The notes below the pieces were generated by a model, which did not search any database, was not told where the DNA came from, and was given only the letters and a program-made list of their open reading frames with translations. Positions 8,833-17,282 of a stretch of 64,000 bases of DNA are shown piece after piece. The translations under genes were made by a program, and so were the position numbers. The DNA comes from CAZOVB01 sp964583095 (lineage in GTDB: Bacteria; Planctomycetota; Phycisphaerae; SM23-33): positions 124,001 through 188,000 of the forward strand of contig CAZOVB010000002.1 in assembly GCA_964583095.1 (NCBI GenBank). Direction: 5' to 3'. Numbering within the stretch: the stretch's first letter is position 1; every line of letters starts with the position of its first letter.

Positions 8833-9136
8833 CTATTGAGTTGCCATTTCCTCTTCCTCGCCAATCGCCTTCCGATAGGCTTTTCGAGGCCTTGTCGTGG
8901 TGTTCGAGGATGTTTTTTGCCACGGCTGAAGTGAATTCTCAGGTTTTTTCCGCCCTATCGACAAATCGCCGTTGCCTCTGTGCCTCGGTCCCCAGCCAAC
9001 GGAGAGTTTCTATCCTCAAATTAAATAGGGGTTTACACTCTCTGGGCAGGCTGGGAAGATCGCTGCAATCCCTCCAGGCGGCACGACCGGAAGGAACAAC
9101 CCTCAATTCGTCCCGGGAAAAACTTTTTTCCGAAAG
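8833..9136. other. Intergenic stretch between flagellins 1 and 2
   Basis: About 300 bases between the terminator of flagellin 1 and the promoter of flagellin 2. Open frames here have no ribosome binding site or recognisable protein sequence. I see no repeat or RNA structure in it. Confidence 0.4.
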
Positions 9137-9163
9137 TAAAGCCAAGCCACCGATGGTCGATGG
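9137..9163 (+). promoter_or_regulatory. Sigma-28-type promoter of flagellin 2
   Basis: TAAA at 9137, 15 bases, then GTCGATGG (9156-9163), with five of eight matches to the FliA -10 and standard spacing. It lies about 140 bases before the start codon. Confidence 0.6.
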
Positions 9164-9301
9164 AGTTGGTGGAGGATTCCGGCCTGACGGTCAGGCGGAT
9201 TCACATGGGGGATTCAATGGAGGAGAGATTCCTGGATTCCCCAGAACCCGTGGGCGAGGTCGCCCAGCAGCGACCCGAGTTCACATTTGGAGGAATTTGT
9301 T

Positions 9302-10477
9302 ATGTTGGCCATTAAGAACAATCTGATGGCGGAGCAGGCGTCGCGACAGATGAACAAGAGCTACAACGCTCTGGGCAAGTCTGTAGCAAGACTTTCCTCG
9401 GGACAGAGGATTGTCAACGCCGGGGACGATGCGGCCGGTCTGGCCGTGCGAGAGTTGATCCGGGCCGACGTAGCCGTGCTGCGTCAGGGCAGCCGAAACG
9501 CCCAGGACGGCATCAGCATGCTTCAGACGGCTGAGGGCGCGCTGAGCGTCGTGGACGATATCCTCGTCCGCATGAAGGAACTGTCCGAGCAGGCCGCAAC
9601 CGAGTCCTATTCCGACGAGCAGCGCGGAATCATGGACGAGGAATTCCAGCAGCTTATCAGCGAGATCGACCGGATCGCCAACAACACGACGTTCAACGGT
9701 CAGAACATGCTGGACAACGAGACCGAGACGCTGAGCATCCACATGGCCTCGACCGAGATGCTCGACATCGGAACCCAGGACATGACGGCCTCGGGCCTGG
9801 GCCTCGGCGGGACCAAGAGTACCGCTGTCATAAGCACCGGCGTTCAGGTCAGCCACATCACCGATGCCCTGACGGTTTCCTCGACGGATATCACGCTGAG
9901 TTTCGGTACGGCGGACTGCCAGACAAGTTTCACCGTGCACCTCAGCAGCGGCGACAACACGCTCCAGGCCGTCGTCGACAAGTTCAATGCCGCCTCCCGG
10001 GCGGTGGACGGAGAAGAGTACGACGTCGCCTCGATCCACTACAACGAGGATGACAAGACTTACGGCATCAAGCTCCAGACGATGTGGGGTGCTTCTGCCA
10101 ACTCGATCACCGTCACCGGTGGGGCCGATGATGTGGCTGCGGCCAACTGGGTCACCACCTCGGGTACCGGCACGAAGTTGAGCATCGAGGATGCCACCCA
10201 GGCGATGGGCGCGCTGAACACCATCAGCGAAGCCATCGAGACCAAGGATTCCTACCGGGCCAAGATGGGCTACCTGATGAACCGCCTGGAGTCGGCGATC
10301 AGCGTCAATGACATCCAGGCTGAGAATCTTCTGGCCGCCGAAAGTCGCATCAGTGACGTGGACGTAGCCAAGGAGATGGCTGCCATGACGCGCAACCAGG
10401 TGCTGGCCCAGGCGGGCATGAGCATGCTTGGCCAGGCCAATGCCATGCCCCAGATGGCCCTGAGCCTGCTGCAGTAA
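9302..10477 (+). CDS. fliC: Flagellin 2
   Basis: A 391-residue filament protein, very close to flagellin 1 along its whole length, including the central TSFTVHLSSGD segment. The start is set at the ATG at 9302 because GGAGGA lies eight bases upstream and the protein then begins MLAIKNNLMAEQ like its three paralogues; an in-frame TTG at 9287 would add five residues and is unlikely. Most differences from flagellin 1 are single substitutions. The pair probably arose by recent tandem duplication, but the two genes keep separate promoters and terminators. Confidence 0.96.
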   Translation: MLAIKNNLMAEQASRQMNKSYNALGKSVARLSSGQRIVNAGDDAAGLAVRELIRADVAVLRQGSRNAQDGISMLQTAEGALSVVDDILVRMKELSEQAATESYSDEQRGIMDEEFQQLISEIDRIANNTTFNGQNMLDNETETLSIHMASTEMLDIGTQDMTASGLGLGGTKSTAVISTGVQVSHITDALTVSSTDITLSFGTADCQTSFTVHLSSGDNTLQAVVDKFNAASRAVDGEEYDVASIHYNEDDKTYGIKLQTMWGASANSITVTGGADDVAAANWVTTSGTGTKLSIEDATQAMGALNTISEAIETKDSYRAKMGYLMNRLESAISVNDIQAENLLAAESRISDVDVAKEMAAMTRNQVLAQAGMSMLGQANAMPQMALSLLQ

Positions 10478-10503
10478 CCTCTCAATAAGATATTGGCTCA
10501 CCG

Positions 10504-10540
10504 GCCCTTCGCAGATTTGCTCTGCGAAGGGCTTTCTTTT
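10504..10540 (+). terminator. Intrinsic terminator after flagellin 2
   Basis: A perfect 12-bp stem (GCCCTTCGCAGA with TCTGCGAAGGGC, loop TTTGC) is followed by TTTCTTTT. It starts 26 bases after the stop. Confidence 0.92.
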
Positions 10541-10690
10541 GGTCCCCGGCAGGACTTTCTGCCAGGCCTCTCTTTGTAAACTCTGTTTTTAAAATATCTT
10601 AAATACACCTCGTTCCGTCTGGATCGATTGTTCGGTCTGTAGCGATTCTGCGGCAGGGGGCAAATCTGTGGCTTTTTCCGTAAGTTTGCT

Positions 10691-10716
10691 TAAGTGGGTC
10701 TGGGGTGGTTCGATAA
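10691..10716 (+). promoter_or_regulatory. Sigma-28-type promoter of flagellin 3
   Basis: TAAG at 10691, 14 bases, then TTCGATAA (10709-10716), with a full CGATAA core. The spacing is one base short of the other promoters in this block. Confidence 0.6.
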
Positions 10717-10739
10717 TGCAGGTTGCCGACAGTAACGGC

Positions 10740-10770
10740 TGTAAGGTCTGTGCGGTGCATAAGGGTCGGG
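10740..10770 (+). repeat. Leader element shared with flagellin 4 (copy 1)
   Basis: A 31-base element in the flagellin 3 untranslated leader matches 12339-12369 in the flagellin 4 leader at 26 of 31 positions, with no gaps. It contains TGTGCGGT and TAAGGGTCGGG in both. The alignment extends back to the -10 core, also without gaps. Flagellins 1 and 2 do not have it. Confidence 0.65.
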
Positions 10771-10839
10771 ACGACCAAGTCCCCTACCTTCAGCCGGTAC
10801 GACAGAACGTCAGGATACTCAACAGAGGAGTCATGAAAA

Positions 10840-12018
10840 ATGTTGGCGATTAGAAACAACTTGATGGCAGAGCAGGCTTCCCGGCAGCTCGGTATACAGT
10901 ACGACAAGCTGCAGAACTCGGTGGCCCATCTCTCCTCCGGCAAGCGAATCAACACATCGAAAGATGATGCCGCAGGCCTGGCCGTCCAGGAACTCATCCG
11001 TGCCGACGTGGCCATGCTCCGACAGGGGTCTCGCAACGCTCGCGACGCGATCAGCATGCTCCAGACGGCTGAAGGTGCCATGAGCGTGATCGACGATATT
11101 CTGATCCGCTTGATGGGCCTGGCCGAGCAGGCAGCTACCGACTCCTATTCCAGCGCTCAGCGGAAGATCATGGACCAGGAGTTCGGGCAGCTGATCAGCG
11201 AAATCGACCGGATTGCCCAGAACACCGATTTCAACGGTCAGAAGCTCCTGGATGCTGATACCGAGACGTTCAACATCCACATCGGCTCTGCTGAGACGAT
11301 CGACATCGGTACGCATGACATGACCGCGGCCGGCCTGCAGGTGGGCGGGACCAAGTCCTTCGCCCTGACCAGCAGCAGCACGTGGGTCTCGGGCATCAAC
11401 GATCTGATCAACCTCAGTGCCGGCGTACTGACAATCAACTGGGGCGGAACCGACGCGCAGACCTCTGTACACGTGAGCTTTGCGGCGGGGGACTACACGC
11501 TCAGCGAGATCGTCGATAAGATTAACGATGTATCGAGAGCGACCGACGACGAGGAATACGACCTTGCCACGGTCTATTACGACGAGACCCAGCTCAAGTA
11601 CGGTCTGAAACTCAGTGCCCTGTGGGGTTCTTCGGAGAATGACATCTCCATCGGCTATTCGGGCACCGAGACGTTCTTCGATACGATGGTAACCAGCGCC
11701 GGGGCAGGCACCCGAATCCATATTCAGGATTCGGTCTCAGCCCGCGGGGCGCTGAATACCGTCTGGGAAGCGATCAAGAACAAGGATGAATACCGTGCCA
11801 AAATGGGCTACCTGATGAACCGCCTGGAATCGGCCATCAGCGTGGTCGATATCGAGGCCGAGAACCTCCTGGCAGCCGAAAGCAGAATCGGCGACGTCGA
11901 CGTTGCGACGGAAATGGCTGCGATGACCCGATACCAGGTGTTGGCCCAGGCGGGTATCAGTATGCTCAGCCAGGCCAATACCATGCCCCAGATGGCCTTG
12001 CAGTTGCTGCAGGGCTAA
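10840..12018 (+). CDS. fliC: Flagellin 3
   Basis: A 392-residue filament protein with the usual conserved ends (MLAIRNNLMAEQASRQLG at the start, ending TMPQMALQLLQG). Its central domain diverges from flagellins 1 and 2 but resembles flagellin 4 (YDLATVYYDE, LKYGLKLSALWGSS). It therefore belongs to a second flagellin subtype. It has its own sigma-28-like promoter, a leader element shared with flagellin 4 and a strong terminator. The ATG is preceded by AGAGGAGTC about eight bases upstream. Confidence 0.96.
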   Translation: MLAIRNNLMAEQASRQLGIQYDKLQNSVAHLSSGKRINTSKDDAAGLAVQELIRADVAMLRQGSRNARDAISMLQTAEGAMSVIDDILIRLMGLAEQAATDSYSSAQRKIMDQEFGQLISEIDRIAQNTDFNGQKLLDADTETFNIHIGSAETIDIGTHDMTAAGLQVGGTKSFALTSSSTWVSGINDLINLSAGVLTINWGGTDAQTSVHVSFAAGDYTLSEIVDKINDVSRATDDEEYDLATVYYDETQLKYGLKLSALWGSSENDISIGYSGTETFFDTMVTSAGAGTRIHIQDSVSARGALNTVWEAIKNKDEYRAKMGYLMNRLESAISVVDIEAENLLAAESRIGDVDVATEMAAMTRYQVLAQAGISMLSQANTMPQMALQLLQG

Positions 12019-12110
12019 GCCAGAACGCCCTCTCGTTTGTGATCTTAGGAGACGGCTCCATCAGCTAACCGCACCCAAGCCCCGACCCGTGGGGTCGTCT
12101 CCGGTCTTCC

Positions 12111-12145
12111 GGGCCGCAGAGCACAAAGCTCTGCGGCCCATTTTT
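12111..12145 (+). terminator. Intrinsic terminator after flagellin 3
   Basis: A perfect 12-bp stem (GGGCCGCAGAGC with GCTCTGCGGCCC, loop ACAAA) is followed by ATTTTTG. Confidence 0.9.
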
Positions 12146-12288
12146 GTTATGCGCCCGGCAGACCTCTGACCGTGCGCTTCGGGCAAGCGACTCGGCTTGC
12201 CCTCCAAGAGCTTCCGCCATGGTCGCTGCCCGGTAAGCCCCCTCATGGCAAGGGGGCGAAGTTTTTCTTCAAAATTCCCCGGCCTTAC

Positions 12289-12315
12289 TAAAGTCCCCCC
12301 CGGGTCCTACGACAA
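12289..12315 (+). promoter_or_regulatory. Sigma-28-type promoter of flagellin 4
   Basis: TAAAGT at 12289, 15 bases after TAAA, then TACGACAA (12308-12315), with five of eight matches. Standard spacing. Confidence 0.55.
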
Positions 12316-12338
12316 TGAGAAGTGCCAATCGTTCCGTT

Positions 12339-12369
12339 TGTAGGGTTTGTGCGGTTTTTAAGGGTCGGG
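12339..12369 (+). repeat. Leader element shared with flagellin 3 (copy 2)
   Basis: This is the second copy of the 31-base element described at 10740. It differs at five positions, three of them one contiguous triplet (GCA in copy 1, TTT here). It lies about 65 bases before the flagellin 4 start codon, a slightly shorter distance than in flagellin 3. Confidence 0.65.
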
Positions 12370-12433
12370 CCCCTGAACCTCAGCTCTCAAGCGGCTTTGG
12401 GATCGAAAACTCCAGACTGAGGAAGACAGCGGC

Positions 12434-13618
12434 ATGCTGGCAATCAAGAACAATCTCATGGCCGAATCGGCCGCCAGGCAACTGGGCAAGAACTACGACA
12501 AGTTGACCTCTTCGGTCAGCCACCTTTCCTCCGGACAGCGGATCAACAGTTCGGGAGACGACGCAGCCGGCCTGGCCGTGCGAGAGCTCATCCGGGCCGA
12601 CATCGCAACTCTCCGCCAAGGATCCCGAAACGCCCGCGACGCCATCAGCATGCTCCAGACGGCTGAAGGCGCCATGAGCGTTGTGGACGATATCCTCATC
12701 CGCATGATGGAACTGGCTGAGCAGGCCGCTACCGAATCCTACTCCCAGGCCCAGCGGAAGATCATGGACCAGGAGTTCGCGCAACTGATCACCGAAATCG
12801 ACCGCATCGCGGACAATACCGATTTCAACGGCCAGAAGCTCCTGGACCGCGAGACAGAAACCTTCAACATTCACCTGGGCTCCAGCGAGACGATCGACAT
12901 CGGCACGACGGACGTCTCCTCCTCGGGACTGGGCATCGGGGGAGTCAAGGCCAAGGCCACCACTTCGGCCGCCTTCCGGGTCGATGCGATCAACGAGCTG
13001 ATTCATGTCTCGGCGGGCGATCTGACCATCGGGTTTACCGGCACGGCCGCCCAGACATCCATCGTGGTAACCTTCTCCGCAGCGGCCAGCTATACCCTTG
13101 CCCAACTGGTGGACAAGATCAACGAGCAGTCCCGGGCGACCGATGAGGAGGAATACGATGTGGCCACGGTCTACTACGATGAAGATACCTTGCAGTACGG
13201 CCTGCGACTCTCTGCCCTGTGGGGTTCGGCGGACAACCAGATGACCGTGAGCTTCGACAATGCCAGCGTGTTCAACGCAACCAACTGGGGCATGTCCGCC
13301 GGTTCGGGGACGAAGATCTCCATCGCGGATTCGGTCTCGGCCGCAGGGGCATTGAACACCGTCTGGGAGGCGATCCAGACCAAGGACGAATTCCGCGCCA
13401 AAATGGGCTACCTGATGAACCGGCTTCAGTCGGCCATTGCGGTGGTGGACATTGAGGCGGAGAATCTTCTGGCCGCCGAAAGCCGCATCAGCGACGTAGA
13501 CGTTGCCACGGAGATGGCGGCGATGACACGCTACCAGGTCCTGTCCCAGGCGGGAGTCAGCATGCTCGCCCAGGCTAACACCATGCCGCAAATGGCCTTG
13601 CAACTATTGCAGGGTTAA
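12434..13618 (+). CDS. fliC: Flagellin 4
   Basis: A 394-residue filament protein of the same subtype as flagellin 3, with matching C-terminus (TMPQMALQLLQG) and centre (YDVATVYYDE, LQYGLRLSALWGSA). The N-terminal D0/D1 region reads MLAIKNNLMAESAARQLGK, then SSGQRINSSGDDAAG. The ATG follows GAGGAAGACAGCGGC, giving a usable ribosome site. Four co-located flagellins of two subtypes suggest a composite filament or condition-dependent use, which is inference. A long hairpin, not a canonical terminator, follows the stop. Confidence 0.96.
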   Translation: MLAIKNNLMAESAARQLGKNYDKLTSSVSHLSSGQRINSSGDDAAGLAVRELIRADIATLRQGSRNARDAISMLQTAEGAMSVVDDILIRMMELAEQAATESYSQAQRKIMDQEFAQLITEIDRIADNTDFNGQKLLDRETETFNIHLGSSETIDIGTTDVSSSGLGIGGVKAKATTSAAFRVDAINELIHVSAGDLTIGFTGTAAQTSIVVTFSAAASYTLAQLVDKINEQSRATDEEEYDVATVYYDEDTLQYGLRLSALWGSADNQMTVSFDNASVFNATNWGMSAGSGTKISIADSVSAAGALNTVWEAIQTKDEFRAKMGYLMNRLQSAIAVVDIEAENLLAAESRISDVDVATEMAAMTRYQVLSQAGVSMLAQANTMPQMALQLLQG

Positions 13619-13647
13619 GCGGAATGATCCGAATTCTCTCGTCGAAT

Positions 13648-13688
13648 CGCCCTTGCAGAACTTGCACCCTCCGAGTTCTGCAGGGGCG
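13648..13688 (+). other. Long hairpin after flagellin 4
   Basis: A 15-bp stem with one G-T pair (13648-13662 with 13674-13688, loop of 11 bases). No T-run follows it, unlike the terminators of the other three flagellins. It may stabilise the 3' end of the message or terminate in a Rho-dependent way. The sequence does not decide. Confidence 0.5.
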
Positions 13689-13757
13689 AGAGCATCTGTA
13701 GCGTCTGTAACAGCATAAGCCTAACAAGCTTCAGTACTTCAGGAACTTGGATTCGGC

Positions 13758-13784
13758 TAAAGTTTCCCCTCCGCCACGCGATAA
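13758..13784 (+). promoter_or_regulatory. Sigma-28 promoter of fliD-fliS
   Basis: TAAAGTTT at 13758 is a perfect -35 for enterobacterial FliA. CGCGATAA (13777-13784) follows at 15 bases from TAAA, with six of eight matches. This is the clearest sigma-28 promoter in the window together with that of flgM. It lies about 60 bases before the fliD start. Confidence 0.8.
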
Positions 13785-13845
13785 GAATAGTTGGAAGCGC
13801 GCAGCGTTGCGCGCGGGGTGACTTTGGGCGACTTGGAGAGCGAAG

Positions 13846-15501
13846 ATGTCTCTTGCACTGCCAGGCGTATTCTCGCAGATCGACACCACGGCCCTGATCG
13901 AGGCGACCCTTCAGGCCGAAGCGGTCCCGCTGAACGGCCTGACCGATCGCCAGGCCGTCTACGAAAAGAAGAAGCAGGCCATCACCGACCTCCAGACCCG
14001 GTTTGGCCAGTTGTTCTCTGCCCTGGGAGGTCTGGACGAAGCCTCGGCCCTGCGTTCGGTTTCCGCTTCCAGCAGCGACAAGAGCATCGTATCGGTCTCT
14101 TCCGGCGCCGGGGCGACCGAGGGGCTCCACACGGTGGAGGTCAATCGACTCGCTTCAGCTGAGAGGCGTGTCCACGCCGGCCTGGCCGAAAAGACCACCG
14201 TCGTCGGCGAAGGAACCTTTACCTATGAATACGACGGGGTTCAGCGGACGCTTCTGACCTCAGCCGAGACCACCCTGGAAGACCTGGTGAGCATGATCAA
14301 CAACGACGCCGACAATCCCGGCGTCAATGCCAGTCTTCTGGAATACGATGACGGATCAGGCCAGGCGTGGCACATGGTACTCAGCGGGGCCGACAGCGGC
14401 GGAGACTTTGGCATCAATGTCATCACCACCGATGTCAACCACCTGGCCGCCTTTGACGATGCGAGCTTCACGACCACCCAGACCGCCGGCGATGCCCAGA
14501 TCCGCGTGGATGGCTACCCCAGTGCCGCGTGGATCGAACGGTCGACCAACTCGATCGCCGACGTCATTCCGGGCGTGACGCTGAATCTCCAGGGAACCGG
14601 AAGTACGAGCGTGAATCTCACCCGCTCGACCGCCAACATCCAGAAGGGGCTTCAGAATGTCGTGGATGTCTACAACGGGATCGTCCACGCGATCGATGCC
14701 TTCACCGGGTATGACGAAGAGACCGGCAAGGGGGGCGTTCTTCAGGGCGATTCCGGCGTGAACGGATTGCTCGCCCAGGTCCGCTCCCTGTTTGTCGGGT
14801 CGGTCGATGGATTCGTGGATGGCCAGGACTCCTTCACGCTCCCAGCCCAGGTCGGCCTGGAGATCGACCGCTACGGGGAATTGAGCCTCGATGCAGGCAA
14901 ACTCGGCGATGCGTTAAGCGAAGACTACGAAGGGGTTCTCCAGCTTCTCGGAGCCGTCAACTCCGGGGCGACCTGGAATGCCAACAATATTCAATTCACC
15001 AGCGCCACCAACGACACCGTGGCCGGTGAATACGACGTCCGGGCCGAATTCGACGGCACGGGCACGTTGACGGCTGCGTGGATCAAGGGCGCCGATGAGA
15101 CATCCTGGCGCGCAGCGACGGTTGACGGAAACAACATCATCGGAGCTTCGGGCCAGGACGAAGAAGACCTCAAGCTCACCGTTCAGTGGGACGGCGTCAG
15201 TGCCGAACAGACTGCCCAGGTTCGCGTGCAGACGGGCTTCGCGGGCCATGCTTACAGCAAGCTCGACGAGCTGCTCGATGCCACGACCGGCCCCCTGAGC
15301 AACAAGCAGAGACAGTACGACGACGCCCTGGATATGATCGCCGACGATATCGAACAGCAGAAGGATCGCCTGGAGCGCAAGGAGAAGACCCTGCGGGCCA
15401 AATACGCCAGGCTGGAACAGAGCCTGGCCCAGTTGGACGGCATGCGGGCCAATTACGAAGCGATGTTCTCCTCGCTCAGCAGCAACAAGGCCTCGAAATA
15501 G
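13846..15501 (+). CDS. fliD: Filament cap protein FliD
   Basis: FliD forms the cap at the filament tip that helps exported flagellin fold into place. The 551-residue product starts MSLALPGVFSQIDTTALIEA, matching the FliD N-terminal domain that follows secretion. It carries a flagellin-hook-type repeat in the middle and ends in the FliD C-terminal coiled coil (about residues 485-540, MIADDIEQQKDRLERKEKTL). It has its own strong sigma-28 promoter. The 82-base gap to fliS contains no terminator, so the two are likely co-transcribed. Confidence 0.95.
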   Translation: MSLALPGVFSQIDTTALIEATLQAEAVPLNGLTDRQAVYEKKKQAITDLQTRFGQLFSALGGLDEASALRSVSASSSDKSIVSVSSGAGATEGLHTVEVNRLASAERRVHAGLAEKTTVVGEGTFTYEYDGVQRTLLTSAETTLEDLVSMINNDADNPGVNASLLEYDDGSGQAWHMVLSGADSGGDFGINVITTDVNHLAAFDDASFTTTQTAGDAQIRVDGYPSAAWIERSTNSIADVIPGVTLNLQGTGSTSVNLTRSTANIQKGLQNVVDVYNGIVHAIDAFTGYDEETGKGGVLQGDSGVNGLLAQVRSLFVGSVDGFVDGQDSFTLPAQVGLEIDRYGELSLDAGKLGDALSEDYEGVLQLLGAVNSGATWNANNIQFTSATNDTVAGEYDVRAEFDGTGTLTAAWIKGADETSWRAATVDGNNIIGASGQDEEDLKLTVQWDGVSAEQTAQVRVQTGFAGHAYSKLDELLDATTGPLSNKQRQYDDALDMIADDIEQQKDRLERKEKTLRAKYARLEQSLAQLDGMRANYEAMFSSLSSNKASK

Positions 15502-15582
15502 CACGGCACGAATCGGGCATGCAGACCCCGACCCGTGTCATGAACATTCAGATATGCAGCGGGCAATCGGAAGGTATTACGT

Positions 15583-15942
15583 ATGGAAGGCATTTCGGCT
15601 TACCGTCAGAACGCAGTAGAAACCCAGTCCCGGGGACGCATTATCGTGATGCTCTACGAGGGCGCCATCCGTTTCCTTCGACAGTCCCTCGAGGCGATGG
15701 AGAAGGAAGATTACATCCGGAAAGGGGAGCTGATCAACAAGGCGATCGAGGTCATCCTGGAACTGAATGTCTCATTGAACCTGGAAGCAGGCGGCGAAAT
15801 CGCCCAGAACCTGCGAAGCCTGTATCATTTCATGATGCAGCATCTGACCGTTGCCAACGTCAAGTGTGACGGACAGATGATCCAGGATGTCATCAATCTT
15901 CTGGGCGAGCTGAACGAGGGCTGGAAGCAGATCACCGAGTGA
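15583..15942 (+). CDS. fliS: Flagellin export chaperone FliS
   Basis: FliS binds the C-terminal helix of flagellin in the cytoplasm, keeps it from polymerising and delivers it to FlhA. The 119-residue product has the typical YRQNAVETQSRGRIIVMLYE start followed by GAIRFLRQSLEAME and a helical bundle. Length and gene order (fliD then fliS) are standard. A hairpin with a short T-run follows the stop. Confidence 0.95.
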   Translation: MEGISAYRQNAVETQSRGRIIVMLYEGAIRFLRQSLEAMEKEDYIRKGELINKAIEVILELNVSLNLEAGGEIAQNLRSLYHFMMQHLTVANVKCDGQMIQDVINLLGELNEGWKQITE

Positions 15943-15969
15943 TACCGCCTGTTGCCCCACGGATAGAGA

Positions 15970-16003
15970 AGGCTCCGGTCACAACGATGGCCGGGGCCTT
16001 TCT
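15970..16003 (+). terminator. Probable intrinsic terminator after fliS
   Basis: AGGCTCCGGTC (15970-15980) pairs with GGCCGGGGCCT (15989-15999), 11 bp including two G-T pairs, followed by TTCT. The T-run is short. Confidence 0.6.
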
Positions 16004-16092
16004 GCTGGAGCATCCCGAGAAGCCCTTGTCTGCCAATCGCATCGGGTTGTTCCTGTTTTTCGGGCCTTGTCCTATTTCCGGCCGTATTTGCC

Positions 16093-16119
16093 TAACCTCC
16101 ACACAAGAGCCTCCGATAC
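16093..16119 (+). promoter_or_regulatory. Sigma-28-type promoter of the chemotaxis cluster
   Basis: TAAC at 16093, 15 bases, then TCCGATAC (16112-16119), six of eight matches at standard spacing. It lies about 165 bases before the first cheY. The rest of the fliS-cheY gap (15943-16284) holds only the fliS terminator and this site. Confidence 0.55.
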
Positions 16120-16284
16120 TAGGGGTGAGGGGCCCAGGAACCCGGCCGGTCGGTCGGGTGGTCGGACCCGGTCCCCTGCGCTGCCTTGGCCAGGCAGATT
16201 CGATGAATCGGCAGGGCCCGTAGAAGGGCCAAGCCGCGAAGACCAACTGCAAATGTGGGTATTTAGAGAGCAAAGGAACGGACT

Positions 16285-16710
16285 ATGGACATCCACGCCC
16301 TGGTTGTCGACGACTCGGCCATCATGAGAAAGATGGTGATGCGTTCTCTGCGGGAGACACAGCTTGCCGAGTTCGAGTTCACCGAAGCCGGTGACGGCGT
16401 CGAAGCCCTGGAGAAGTTCGACGGGGACAAGATGAACATCATTTTCGTCGACTGGAACATGCCCAACATGAACGGGCTCGACTTCGCGCGCAAAGTGCGC
16501 GAAACCCAGAAACGACATATTCCCATCATAATGGTTACCACCGAGAGCACCATGGCGAAGGTAGAGGAAGCGCTGGATTGTGCGGGGGTCGACAGTTTCA
16601 TTGTGAAGCCCTTTACGGTGGAAGTTCTGCAGAAGAAGCTCGCTCCCATCTTCCAGGCCAACGAGTCACAGGGAGATGGTTTCTTCGGTCAAATTGCCGC
16701 CGAGGCCTGA
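16285..16710 (+). CDS. cheY: Chemotaxis response regulator CheY (first copy)
   Basis: A single-domain receiver of 141 residues that is phosphorylated by CheA and acts on the flagellar switch or as a phosphate sink. The acidic pair Asp9-Asp10, the phospho-acceptor Asp56 (IIFVDWNMPNMNG), the Thr85/Thr86 switch region (VTTES) and Lys108 (VKPF) are all present. It has a short C-terminal extension. It is followed 32 bases later by a cheX, and a second such cheY-cheX pair lies at 21.5 kb. Which copy drives the motor cannot be told from sequence. Confidence 0.93.
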   Translation: MDIHALVVDDSAIMRKMVMRSLRETQLAEFEFTEAGDGVEALEKFDGDKMNIIFVDWNMPNMNGLDFARKVRETQKRHIPIIMVTTESTMAKVEEALDCAGVDSFIVKPFTVEVLQKKLAPIFQANESQGDGFFGQIAAEA

Positions 16711-16742
16711 CCGTCCGGGTCCGGCCGACAAAGGAGAATTGT

Positions 16743-17216
16743 ATGGACGCAAGTGTAACCACTATCGAGCATGCCGAATCGGTCTGTCAGGCAACCGAAC
16801 AGGTCATGCAGATGACCTGCGGGATCGAGGTGACCCCCACGGAGGGAGACCCCCAGGCCGAACAGACAGATATGATCATCGCCCTGATCTCCATCGTCGG
16901 TGACGTGGACTGGGCGGTCTTTATCGGCCTGCCCGCCCAGACCGCAACCAGCCTGGCGATGAAGTTCGCCGGCTTTGAAATACCCTTTGACAGCCCCGAT
17001 ATGGGCGACGCTGTGGGCGAAATGACCAACATCCTCGCCGGGCAGGTCAAGGCCCTGCTGGATGCCAAAGGGGTCAACGCCGACATCTCCCTGCCTTCGG
17101 TCATGCGAGCCAAGGGCATCCATCTGCTCATCCAGAAGGGGGGGCAGTGTCTCAAGCGATGCTACGAGTCCCCCCTGGGCCAGTTCTGGACGGGAGTCTT
17201 GTGCGTGCAGGGATGA
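16743..17216 (+). CDS. cheX: CheX-type CheY-P phosphatase (first copy)
   Basis: A 157-residue cytosolic protein of the CheC/CheX/FliY family, which dephosphorylates CheY-P. The catalytic E-x-x-N motif is present as Glu93 and Asn96 in DAVGEMTNILAGQVK. Only one copy of the motif is seen, as in CheX. The start at 16743 is chosen because AAAGGAG lies seven bases upstream; the frame is open further left, inside cheY, but without support. It is paired with the preceding cheY and precedes cheA. Confidence 0.85.
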   Translation: MDASVTTIEHAESVCQATEQVMQMTCGIEVTPTEGDPQAEQTDMIIALISIVGDVDWAVFIGLPAQTATSLAMKFAGFEIPFDSPDMGDAVGEMTNILAGQVKALLDAKGVNADISLPSVMRAKGIHLLIQKGGQCLKRCYESPLGQFWTGVLCVQG

Positions 17217-17282
17217 AAGCGGGACCAAGCGTACCAGGATAATGAATTCGTACTAATTTGAACCGGCTCGAGGAAGCCTACT

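Noticed and set aside
7592..13618. CRISPR or other direct-repeat array
   Set aside because: The repeated sequence is explained by four homologous flagellin genes; there are no short regularly spaced repeats.
13648..13688. Intrinsic terminator after flagellin 4
   Set aside because: The stem is long but no T-run follows on either strand, so it is listed only as a hairpin.
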